Source of the DNA: Gloeopeniophorella convolvens
Lineage: Eukaryota > Basidiomycota > Agaricomycetes > Russulales
Direction: 5' to 3'
Length of the DNA: 64,000 bases
Assembly: GCA_022496205.1 (NCBI GenBank)
Contig: WTXD01000023.1
Coordinates: forward strand, 186,001-250,000
The notes below the pieces were generated by a model. The model was not told the DNA's origin. It worked only from the letters and a program-made list of their open reading frames with translations, and searched no databases. Below are positions 35,340 through 45,595 of this stretch, piece by piece; the stretch's first letter is position 1; each line of letters opens with the position of its first letter. A program made the position numbers and the translations under genes.

Positions 35340-37349
35340 AATTTCCGAACTTTCGAATGCGGGAGGCAACGTAGCTACCCTTAGTGCATTACAGTCCGTG
35401 CGCGTGGACGTGGCCATGTACTATACGGTGTCTCCCCCCAATTTACAGCCGCTGCTGCCTGTTTTCTTATGACGTTGCAAAGCCATCGATCGCTGGCTGA
35501 TTCCCGAAAGAAAGACTCCGTGTATCTGAATGAGGTCCACAAGAATGGCCTGCGACCCTCGGGCCCCGAAAGCCCGCATCTTCCCCGTCCGAGCGTAACA
35601 CAGACTCTGGGGGTTAGAATTGGAGCGGCTCTGACGGCGCATGAACCGTCAACGCTCCTCTACAGTAGATGTACCTTCTAACGGCGTCATGCCGACCCTG
35701 GAAAGACGCCGCCGGGGTAAACAAATTAAATGTCAAACAAGGTGGCCTGCATTCTTCAGTCTCGCGGTTGTCGAAGGGCCGGTTCTCCATTCAGCGAGAC
35801 AAGACGGAGAAAGGGCAGACACAGAGTGGTGCTCACAGAATGGACACGCTAGTGTCAGGTGTGCGTGCGCTCCCCTCGGCAATGCCATGGTGGTGCTGTC
35901 GATCAACGGGCGTGCGGTGGCACGCCTGAGAAACCAACATACGCACCCGGAAGTTGCCGCAACGCTTTGCTTCTGTGCTTGTGCTTGGTGGAGACCGTCG
36001 CGTTTGGGCGCCCGAAGGCGCCTAAGCGCCGCTCAGGCGGATCTACGGCCGTCGGACCGGGAACGGAAACCCAGGTTCTTCCCCGGCATTCATCGTCTGA
36101 AGAGACTAAAGCTTAGCCCCTTGACATGAAACGGCCACGCGGAGACTCAGCATCCTGATTCGTTTGCTCTTCCGGGTTAGACAGAGCGTCAATCTATGCC
36201 CATGTACAAGGAACCGAGCTTCGCTGACACAGAGGTACCTTGTTACTGTCCAGCTGTGCGTAGCAACGGGTCAGAAGACAAACTAGAAATTTTAGACACT
36301 GAACTGCGCCAACGTAAATCCTTGAAGATCTCGCTGTGCGTACCTCGGAATGCGTAGGCAGTGCTGCCCCCTCGCAGGTTCCGAAGTCCCAACGATCCCT
36401 GGGCCCCCACGAGGTGCACGCTAATGGATTCGAAAAAAATATCCCTGGGCCCTTGGCTAGCGGAACGAACTGGCCGACGGTAGCGGATGGTCGAGAGTTC
36501 CGAACTACAAAGTGAACAAGTGATGCACAGTTCCTTGAGACGCCCCCTCGGGAGCAAAGAAGTCGTCTATATGCGCTCGGCACGAGCATGAGATTAGCTT
36601 GTGAGCACATGCCAGCTTTGTAGAGCCGGTCGGAAGGAGTGTCAGAAGCGTGCGCTTGGGGAAGGAGGGCAGCCAATTCGAAGCGCTCGTGGCTCCAACC
36701 AGAGATGGTGAGACCTGGGTGCACGATCCCAGTGCGAGAGGTGACCGATAAAGCATCAGCAGGAACGCCCACAGATCTCTCGAGATTCAAGTCCTGTGTA
36801 CGCGTTTGCCGAAGGTGCGACAAACCCTCTGGTCCGGACCTGAATATGATGTCAACGTCGACGTGCATGGAAGTCTCGATGATTACGTTCCTCGATTGAG
36901 CCTTGGTTTTCTGAGCAAAGGTCACAAAGAATGTCTTCTCGGTAGAGGCTCGTCCTGGATGTCTTGCCAATCAAGACCCCCTGAAACACTCTGCGACAGA
37001 CCGTCGTTGGACATGTCTCATTGAACTACACCGTAGTGCAGTGCCTTTAGGGGATTTGCCCAACCCGAGCAATCGAACCCGAGTTGCAGGGCTTGTTAGA
37101 AAATTGATACAAATGAACCGTACCATCATGAGCTCAGTGTTTCATACGGCGAGAGTCGCGTGGGCAGCTGGCGCCCGAGAGCGAGGCTGGCGCTAAGAAG
37201 CGCCATGACTCTCTTCTGTTGTTTCGACACGAAACGGAAGAAGAGGGTGGTGTCCAAGGTCCCGCGTCAGCAGTTGCGATGGGGCACGTGATAGGACACC
37301 ACGCCTGCAGGACATCTGTCACCCCTATAGGCTTTTCCCCGCTTCCGCC
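35340..37349. other. Gene-poor interval
   Basis: About 2 kb. A 258-codon minus-strand frame (36970-36194) has no ATG at its start, no domain and no codon bias, so I do not call it. Nothing else is supported. Confidence 0.45.
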
Positions 37350-38760
37350 ATGGCGAGCAAAACTCGCGACCTCCCGCCCCACATGGCCGCGGACACACAT
37401 CCGCCGACGAAGCCCGCAGACAGCAAGGACAGTGAGCGGGAGCAGAAGCGAGAGCGCTCTCGCTCTCCGCGCCGCCGCCGGCCACGCATGGACTCGTACC
37501 GCCCCAGTGCGGCGGCCTCGCGCAGAGCGCATCGAGCCCGCCGGAGTAGAGAGCACCGCCGGCGCCGGGATTCCCGCTCGCGATCCAGGTCGCGTTCGCG
37601 GTCCAGATCCCGCTCTTGGTCCCGTCCGAGGTCGGGGTCAAAATCCAGGTCGAGGTCATTGTCAAGGTCGAGGTCGAGGTCGAGGTCGAGGTCACGATCG
37701 CGAGATCACAAGCGGAAGTCCCGGTCAAGAACCAGGTCACGGTCTCGCGGGCGGGGGCGGGGGCGTGCCCGCTCCGACTCGCGGTCTCGCTCCCGGTCGC
37801 TCTCTCGTTCAAGGTCACGCACAAGGTCCCGCTCGAGATCCCGTTCGCGGTCGCGGTCGCGCGATAAACGGTCCAAGAAGCGCAAGCGCACCCGGAGGTC
37901 GCGCAGTCGCAGCGATAGTCGGAGTCGGAGCAAGAGTCGAAGCAGGAGTCGTAGTCGGGAACGCAAACGGCGCAGAAAGCGGGGCGGTAGGAAAAACGTA
38001 CGCACCGGAATCACCGTTCATCTTGGTCTCTTACCGAGTTGTCGTTTTTAGCGGGAGAAGAGAGAGAGGAAGAAGAATGGGATGTTGGCGGCGGCGGCGG
38101 CGGCGGCAGTGGGCAAAGAGTGGGGCAAGTACGGTATTATCAGCGAGTCAGAGTACGCCTTCATTTTCACCTTCCCTTCAATGAGACTGCTGACGCGAAC
38201 GCCGCACTTTCTCGCAGCATATTCTCGAAAGAGCCCGAGTTCCGTGCCTGGCTTGTTGAAGAGCGCAAGATGAACCCGGAAACGATGTCCAAAGACCAAA
38301 ACAAGAAAGAATTTGCGCGCTTTGTTGAGGATTACAATACTGGTGCGCTCGGCTGTCCTTCCGATCTCCCCATCAACGATTTAATAGTTCCCTAGCCACC
38401 ATGCCTCATGAAAAGTTCTATAACATCGAGACTTACGAAAAGCGTATGAACGCAATGCGTGCAGGGGAATTTGTTCCACCCGCAGAGGACACTTATGACG
38501 CGGCAGCGGACATGCGGGCCCATTCAAACAATTTGAAGAAACCAGCTGCCGAGCAGGAGAGTTACTTGGATAAGGAACAGCTCCAAGAGCTACGGCGTGT
38601 GCAGCGCGAGCGTGCCGAGGTGAGCCGTGCTGGATGCTCCCGATCAATTCGTGGCGTTGAACATGACTTCCTCCAGGCGGGCAAAATGAAGCTTCTTGGC
38701 ATGGAGATGAAGCAATCCTTGGGAGTGCGAATGGATGGTCCTGTGGTGGAGGGTCCATGA
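37350..38760 (+). CDS. SR-rich nuclear protein with SCI1-like C-terminal domain
   Basis: Exons 37350..37986, 38110..38152, 38218..38342, 38396..38619 and 38677..38760 give 370 residues. Residues about 25-210 are an extended arginine/serine domain (alternating RS dipeptides), typical of splicing-related proteins in nuclear speckles. The C-terminal part is globular: KEWGKYGIISESDIF, then FRAWLVEERKMNPE, KEFARFVEDYNTATMP and KFYNIETYEKRM. This resembles the domain of plant SCI1 and its animal counterparts. The tail is helical (QLQELRRVQRERAE). The donor of intron 1 (GTAGGA at 37987) is required by phase; that intron ends in a CGG repeat. The family link is from memory, so the precise name is open, but the SR character is certain. 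Confidence 0.85.
38087..38107 (+). repeat. Trinucleotide repeat in intron
   Basis: About seven GGC units lead directly into the 3' splice site of intron 1 of the SR-rich gene. Confidence 0.85.
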
Positions 38761-39352
38761 GTTCCCTGACGCGCCCACTGTCACTGCCTTGATCTACCAG
38801 AATCTGTACATGCATCTCGAACCGCATCTCCTTGCACTTGCGCTGCAGCACGCTTTACAGCGCTTCCCAAATTGTAGGCCCTTTCTCGCGCCTCCGAGAG
38901 CACAAGCGGACCTTCAACCCGCTCCTTTGCCTGGTGTTACGGAGCACTCCCACCACCCACAAATCCGAATTATGGGGCTATCTCGCACTGGACATGTCTA
39001 GGGTGGCTCAGGGCTATGTATACCATTTGTTGTGTTTTCAACGATGTCTTTGATTAGTGTCCACGCTCCAGCTTGGCTGCGCTCTCCGACGAACCCAGCT
39101 CATATAACCAGATGTCAACAAGGGGCCTACGATTGTGAGAAGCGCTGTATCTCTTCAAAGGTTTGGCATTCGCACGAAGGCAAGTTCGAGTTTTTGGCGC
39201 CCACCGGCAGCGGAGAGTCTCGATGCCGATTCGAGGGCGTGCCTATGTGATTATGTAATCTAGGAGTCCCTCCACTGCCCATCACCGCTGTTGGCACCTG
39301 GCGTCACTGCGTCTTTCGCTTCCCCTACGCCTTCCATACCGTTCCTTTCACC
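38761..39352. other. Intergenic region upstream of the reductase
   Basis: 592 bp between two plus-strand genes, containing the 3' flank of the SR-rich gene and the promoter of the reductase. No coding feature seen. Confidence 0.5.
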
Positions 39353-40855
39353 ATGGTTGACATTCTCGTAATCGGTGCGACCGGTTTCTGCGGCCGGCAC
39401 TGCGCGAGATACGTGCTTGAGCACCGAGAGCGTTCAAAATACACAGTCGGGCTCACTGCGCGTTCGCGCTCAAAGTTGGCCTCCATCGGACTGCCCACTG
39501 ACGACTCTGTCCAAATATTTGAGCTTGACATCGAGGATGAGGACGCTGTCGAAGCTGCGGTCAAGCAGGCCAAAGTTGTCCTCAACTGCATTGGCCCGTT
39601 CTGGCTCTACAGCACTCCAATCGTGAGGTGCGTCGTGCCACCCCTACAATAGCCTCGTGCAAATACCGTGCTAACGCCAGATTATCCTGTACTATTCCAG
39701 AGCTTGCGCGAGAAATGGCGTCCACTACGTCGACATCACCGGAGAGACACCCTGGATCTTTGATATGATCCAAAAGTGCGTGAGGGCGCAACGGCGCCGC
39801 CGGATTTGTGCCCGCCTATTCACACCCCATCGCGCAGATTCGACTACCTCGCGACGCAAACGGGCGCCATCATCGTGCCCTCCTCCGCCATCGACTCCGT
39901 CCCCGCGGACGCCTCCGTGCACCTCGCCGCCAAGGCCTTGGGTCACGTGCCCTTAGGGGCGAGCACGTCCGCCGTAGGCATGAGCGGCGGCGTGCCCGGC
40001 GGCACGCTCGCAACCTTCATCACCGCACTCACGAAGATCCCACGCAACATCGCGCTGCGCTCGTCGCGCGACTGGGCGCTCTCGCCGACGGTCGGCGCGA
40101 AATCGCCCCCCGGCCGGTTCGTGTACCGCCTCGGCGCGCGCCGCGGCGGCATCGCGCTCTTCGGCAGGATCAACCGCGCGCTCATACAGCGCACTGCGGG
40201 GCTGCTGGAATTCGCACGTCTCACCGGCGCACCTGCGTATGCACCGTATGGCCCGCACTTCACGTACACCGAGTTCGCGCCTGCGCGCAGCGCGATTGGT
40301 GGGTTCTTTTGGAGCCTCACACTCGCGGCGACCTTTGTCGGGCTTGCATTCGTCCCTCCGGTGCGTGCATGCGACGTGTGTGTGTGCCCCTGCAGAAATG
40401 GCTGACGACGCGGGTGCAGTTCCGGTGGTTCCTGACGCGCTTCTTGGCGCCCGCCGGCTCCGGGCCGGCAGACCAGTGCGTTCAATTGCCTCGCCTCCAC
40501 GCACGTCGGGCGCTGACGCTCAATCATTCTTGACAGCACGCTCGAGAGCGGCTCGCTGAGCTACGTGAACATCACGGCGTCCGACGAGTCGCCCCCGCGC
40601 TACGCCAAGACCGTCATTCGCGGGCGCGGCGACCCCGGCACGCTGCTGACCGCTGCGTTGGTGGGCGAGTCTGCGCTCGCGCTGCTGCTGGACGAGCGCA
40701 CGCCGCTCGCTGCGCGGGGCGGCGTACTCACACCGATGACTGCATTCGGGGACGCGGTCATCAAGCGCATCGAGGCTAGTGACCGGTTCGAGGTGAACTG
40801 TGGCCTCGTGGACGGCCCTGATGGGGAGATCGAAGAGAACCGCAAGACGCGCTGA
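39353..40855 (+). CDS. Saccharopine dehydrogenase-like oxidoreductase
   Basis: NAD(P)-dependent reductase of the SCCPDH/trans-acting enoyl reductase group. Exons 39353..39627, 39701..39775, 39838..40360, 40396..40475 and 40537..40855 give 423 residues. The Rossmann motif is VIGATGFCGR (residues about 6-15) followed by the expected beta-alpha-beta region and NCIGPFWLY. GVHYVDITGE and SAIDSVPAD are the conserved active-domain segments. A hydrophobic stretch at residues about 270-290 (FFWSLTLAATFVGLAF) may attach it to lipid droplets or ER membrane, as in animal homologues. The substrate is not predictable. Third codon positions are almost all G or C, as in PMR1 and the FAD oxidase. All four introns are GT-AG and in phase. 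Confidence 0.9.
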
Positions 40856-41132
40856 GCCTTGGCTCGTCTTACTCTATTCTTGGCTTCCGTGGCCTGGGGA
40901 GGCGATTGGTCAACGACTGCATAGACATTCACTTCTTGGCTTTGTTCTGCGTTGGTATTTATTTCCCGCAAAAATTGTCCAAGCGCTCACGCCTCGCTAT
41001 TCATACAATACACAAACACACACCCTCGCTCGTACATGCCTCCCATACATCTCGACTACATATGAATCTGCCTCCCCGCTAGCTGGTTCTGATGGTACGT
41101 GTGATATGATATGTGGCGCCAATGCAGCGGCG

Positions 41133-41630
41133 TCAATCAACGAAGACCATCCGTACGCAGCCGTCCACCTCGACCTCCTGCTGCACAGGCCGCTTGCCCG
41201 CGCCAAAAATGTCGCCATCGAGCCACGGTGCAGGCGGCATATCGTTCGCGTCGCACACGCACCAGAGCCCGTACATAGATGGCGGAGGCGCGTGTGCGCC
41301 GCCGTGGTCCTGCGCGTCCCAGATGGAGGGCGTCGCGTCGAGCTCAGGGCGCGATGGCGACGCAGGCGGGCTCGAGTCCGAACCAGATGAGCCGGAGAGG
41401 TCTGGCCCGTCTGGAGAATCTTCCGCGCCCACGGCGGGTGCCGCGTCGCGCCTCAGCGCAAGGTCCAGAGCGGCCGCGCGTGACCGCGAGGCTCGCACGT
41501 CCTGTCGGGTCCATGGAGATCAGCACCTTCCATGCCAACTATCCAACACGAGATGGGCGCTCACGTGCACACTTCGCGAGCGCGAGGCAGACTCCTGTGA
41601 CGGCGCCGCAAATTTGGTGGGGACGGACAT
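41133..41630 (-). CDS. Small orphan protein
   Basis: Two exons, 41630..41565 and 41501..41133, joined in phase 0 by a 63-bp intron, give 144 residues starting MSVPTKFAAPSQESAS. The middle is disordered, rich in serine, proline and acidic residues. The C-terminal 50 residues have tryptophans and paired cysteines (YGLWCVCDANDMPPAPW) and look folded; the final VRMVFVD ends in a hydrophobic strand. No family recognised. A TATA-like TTAATATAAG lies about 95 bp upstream on the minus strand (41721-41730). Confidence 0.65.
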
Positions 41631-41720
41631 TGCGCTAGGTAATTGTTGGGTGCGGGGCTAGTGCGGGGAAGAGCGTAGCGGTGGCACAAGCCAATGGTGC
41701 CCGCTGCCGTGCGGCGCTGC

Positions 41721-41730
41721 TCTTATATTA
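41721..41730 (-). promoter_or_regulatory. Putative TATA box of the 41.1-kb orphan
   Basis: TTAATATAAG on the minus strand, about 95 bp before the ATG at 41630, inside very GC-rich flanks. Confidence 0.4.
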
Positions 41731-43358
41731 AGCGCGGCGCGCGCGCGCGGTGCGGAGCACGACACTCGGTGCCTGGCTCTGGTCGGGCGGAATGCTCGAG
41801 TCGGACGTGCGAAACGGTGCGCCTGCGCGCGGCACGATCGGCGACAGGCTCGAGGTGGGGTGCCCAAACGCCCGAGTCGGGCGCGGTGCAAAGTCCGTTG
41901 GCCGACTCGCGGCGGCGTACCGGCACGTGCGCCTGCACTATCGCCTCCGATTCGTCTGGCCGAGCCTGCTGGTCGTGGCGCGCTCCGCTCGGCCGCCGTT
42001 CATTTTTGCTCTGTGTGTATTGGTTATTGTGCGGGGCTCGACGGTTGGGGGGAGAGCGCGATGAGGGCGGGAAGGTCCAGGAAGGTGCGCGTTGCGGGCA
42101 CGCGAAGCTCGGCCGCGGGCCGGGCTCGAGTCTGGTCCTGCGGCCGGTGCCGCCCGAGGCGCGAGTGATCACCGCGACTTCCCAAAGCTGACTGGCACCA
42201 TCATGCATCTGCATCGACATCAGCGACCATCGACTCATCACCGATGGTGGTTTTATGTATTCAGCCAGAGACGCTTCATTTCCTCGACGGAAGCGTAATG
42301 CAGCGCCTCGCTCAGCACATAGAGGCGCCGTTGAGGTGCGAGCTCTGATGCGTGCATCAGAGTCCAGATCAAATCCATTGAAAACCTCAGAACAGGCGTA
42401 CATATTCGGTTTCCCGTTCACCCGCGGGGTAGCTGCGGACGTACACATGTGCACCAACGTGCGCGTTCGTCGACTTGTTGTTACTCCTGAGTATGACCTT
42501 TTGCGCTGCAACGAGGCAGCGGTGTCTGACAGTGGCAATAGCAAACGGGAATCGGCATCGCGCAGGACGGGTGGCACCTGTCGTGTTTCCATGCTTGGCC
42601 TCGGACGAGCCACATATCAACAGGTGATTCACAACAAGAAGCCTTCAAATTTCATCGAATCCTTCTGGACCACGGTGTTGTGGGCGCCCCTCTGGTGGAC
42701 GGTTGACGTTGATGCGTGGAGACCATATTCCCGGAACCCAAGCCGGCGCTCTTTCCGACGGGACAAGAAAGAATGTTGACGTGACAATTCTCTGGCTTCG
42801 ACGGCTTCCGCTCCACTTGGCCAGCTCTCGAGGCCCTCAACTTCCGTTTCTTCCTCTTTGTCGCCTTCTTTCGAGGATCTCTTTCGTCCCTTGCCTGCGC
42901 TCAGGTCGGGCTGGGATCACGGACTACGCGACACGGTTTGACGGATGCATGGCACCGGACCCAAGACCGTGAGACTCGAAATTTGCGGCGGTGGTGGTCA
43001 TTTGCCATGCTTTTGTCTTGCAGCATTCATAGCGGCGGTGCCGTTGTGACGTTTGGGCCGCTCAGTTGCCTACGAGTTTGAATTGCTAGCGCCAAGCGAT
43101 GCAGAAAAGGCTGGAATCTCCTCGGGTATCGAGTGACGATGCGAAGAAGTTCGTGTCAATAAACGTCACCCAAGAGTGCTTCTCTTCCAGAACTTTGACG
43201 CCGCACCCTTCTCACCTCTGTTTCATGTCCGAATTGCGCAGGAACGTTGCCTGTCTCGACTCATTGGTGTATGCCTTCCCGCGGTTTGCACTCCGCTGCG
43301 ATGCTTTGCTGGGCAGATTCCGAGACAAGCACCGGCCGGGAACTGCCCACCTCGAATG
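41731..43358. other. Gene-poor interval
   Basis: About 1.6 kb. A long minus-strand frame (42613-41723) is open for 296 codons but shows no domain and is proline/arginine-rich, as expected for shadow frames in GC-rich DNA. Not called as a gene. Confidence 0.4.
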
Positions 43359-43365
43359 TATAAAT
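43359..43365 (+). promoter_or_regulatory. Putative TATA box of the secreted-protein gene
   Basis: TATAAAT about 100 bp upstream of the ATG at 43467. Confidence 0.5.
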
Positions 43366-43466
43366 GCTGAGCGAGCTTTGGGGATGTCTCTCCAGTCTTG
43401 CAACGTCCCCAACTCGTTCACAAGCATCTTCTCTACCGCTCCGTTCGCTTTTACCGCTACCTCACA

Positions 43467-44183
43467 ATGCTTTCCTCGTTTAAGCTTGCTCTCTTTGCCC
43501 TTGTGGCCTTTGCTGCACTCGTCCTCGCCAGTCCCACTGCCGAGACCCGCGGTTCCACGGATGTGAAGGGCCTCTTCACCGACACCAACAACCAGCTCAA
43601 GGGGGTGTTCGCTTCCTGGGGTAAGGGATCCTGTGAGTTGATCGGTGGACCGTAAACTCACGCAAGGCCTTTGGCTGCCCTCGCAGGATCGGGCACGGTT
43701 ACGCCTGCCGTTTTCACCGCCGGTGTTAGCCAGGCCAGCACCATCGTCCGCACCCTGACCGTCAACCTCAAGGGTGCCAGCCTCGATGGCTGTGGATGCG
43801 GCTCGGACATCCTCGGGCTCGTCGCTGAGCTGCTTTTGGTCAGCGCTTTTGTCATCTCGCATCCTCAATGACTCACAACCATCGCGCGCTCAGATCATTC
43901 TCGGCCCTATCAACACTGCCTGCGGCTACAACAGCGGTCTGCTTGGACTTGTCGGAGGGCTCATGTAGTCATCTGTTGTGCATCCTTCTTTGCAGTTCTA
44001 ATTCTTGGTTTACCGCGCAGTGCGCTCCTTGTTGAGCTCATCGAGGTTGTCCTCGCGCTCGTCGGTGTTCTCGTCGTGGAGCTTGTTGTTCTCCTCCTCG
44101 GCAATGGATGCCTTACGATCATCCTGGGGCTCAGCGTGAGCGTCGTCGGTCCCCTCCTCAGCTGCTTGGGCCTCGCCCTCTAA
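43467..44183 (+). CDS. Secreted or membrane hydrophobic cysteine-containing protein
   Basis: Exons 43467..43620, 43687..43838, 43894..43964 and 44021..44183 give 179 residues. Residues 1-21 are a clear signal peptide (LALFALVAFAALVLA) with cleavage likely near ASPTAE. The middle holds a C-G-C pair (GCGCGSD), another cysteine (TACGYN), and the C-terminal 55 residues are almost wholly hydrophobic (long runs of L, V and I) with two more cysteines. The last exon is phase-compatible and keeps this hydrophobic character, so it is preferred over a stop at 43968 in the intron. Cysteine number and spacing do not fit a hydrophobin. Function unknown; cell-surface or membrane-associated. Confidence 0.75.
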
Positions 44184-45595
44184 TTCCCCAAAATTGCGAG
44201 ACCCTCCTACATTCTTTTTGTGCGGACTTGACATCCCTTCGTAATATTTGTCTTCCCTCTATGACCTTTGTTCGTGGTCGGCGCCCTCTCGTTCATACGT
44301 CGTACACCGTACACGCAGTCTTGATTTCTCTATGCACGACACTCGTGGACATTATGTGCTTGTCGATACCGTCATGCCCTTGATGATGACGATGCGGAAT
44401 CATGCTGTCTTGTGTATATCGGCGCAGGTTCATCACACTTTCAATAAAACGGTATCATCGGTTGGCTAGGACGTGACATGGCTAACATGTTGGAAAGGTT
44501 ATCGCAACAATTGACCAGAGTGCGATCAAGAAGGAAGTATGTATTCTGTCTAGACAAGATGGTGGCCTACATCACATTAGGCTCCTCCACATGTGTTGCC
44601 TACATCGAAGCTGGATTGCTGCGGAGTGTGATGCGTGCAATGCGAATTCCAAGGGGCTGAAACAGTAATGAGGCGAATACGAGCGATAGAGTGCTTGAAC
44701 TGGCAATCTCATCACCTTGGGCGCTGTCATCGGTGTATGATGGGCTTCGCATACCAGAACGACAGCCCAACGAGTGTGATAACGCCAGAAACGCCGTCAG
44801 CTGGTTGGCATGAACAGCACGACGAAGAGCCGTGGGCTTGGCCGCAGGACATGCGTCGCCCTTAGATCGACGTGTCTAGGCTCATTAGCATCGAGGCATG
44901 TTCCTGTTGGTGGGTAGCACCGTGCGGTGTCAGCAGGATCGTCGCTGTCACTTGCGGTTGGCGCAGGTGTCGACGCCGGAGGAGGTGCCGCACATCGGCA
45001 CGACGGAAAGCCAGCGGAAGCCCGTGCGTTCGCGGGAGGGACTGTGCACGTCTGCGGGTGGCGGATCCCTGCACTGCCAGCTGCAGCGTGCACGCGCGGT
45101 GCCAGTTAACGATCTGCGTGTGTATGCACGTTGCACATTGCACATTTCCGCCGACGCGCTGTAATGGCTAGATGCAGCCAGTGCCAAGGGCTCGGCGAGC
45201 TCGAGATCGGCTTAAAGGCGCGCCTGCAGGCCGCGGACGAAGGTGGGTTGCTTGCTGCGGCCCTCGCTGCTCCAGGGAGTCGGCGGTGCGTGGCGCAGAG
45301 CCACCATGTTCCCGCAGCGGCGGTTGGGCGTGCGTTACTCGATCGGGAGCGCAGAGATAGTCTTTTGGGTGCGGATCGGACTTGGGTGGTGCGCCACTGC
45401 AGATCAGCGATTGGCATCCAATGCCTGCGCGGGGGACGTCATCGAGTGAAGTTGGTAGCTTGGTTTCCTTCTGCGTGCACAGCGCTGGCGTCCGTACTTA
45501 TGCGTACGTCGCTCGGCGCTGACGGCGTCCAGCGCTGGGCCACGTGCGCGTGCACGTGTTTGTATGGTCTACGTGCACTGGTATATAGCGACAAA
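44184..45595. other. Gene-poor interval
   Basis: About 1.4 kb between convergent genes, with short overlapping frames on both strands and no supported feature. Confidence 0.45.

Noticed and set aside
36194..36970. 258-codon minus-strand frame
   Set aside because: The frame does not begin with ATG, no domain is visible, and codon use looks random.
37040..37130. Possible tRNA-like sequence (GGTTCGATT on the minus strand)
   Set aside because: The T stem does not pair and no acceptor stem can be drawn; two direct copies of CTCGGGTT explain the resemblance.
37219..38184. 321-codon plus-strand frame over the SR-rich gene
   Set aside because: Out-of-frame reading of the RS repeat; the frame starting at 37350 joins correctly to conserved downstream exons.
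41723..42613. 296-codon minus-strand frame
   Set aside because: Arg/Pro-rich and without domains or intron signals; typical of long frames in GC-rich non-coding DNA.
43467..44183. Hydrophobin
   Set aside because: It lacks the eight-cysteine pattern with two CC pairs; only five or six cysteines with different spacing are present.
44010..44234. 74-codon acidic minus-strand frame
   Set aside because: It is the reverse complement of the hydrophobic last exon of the secreted protein, which fits the splice phase.
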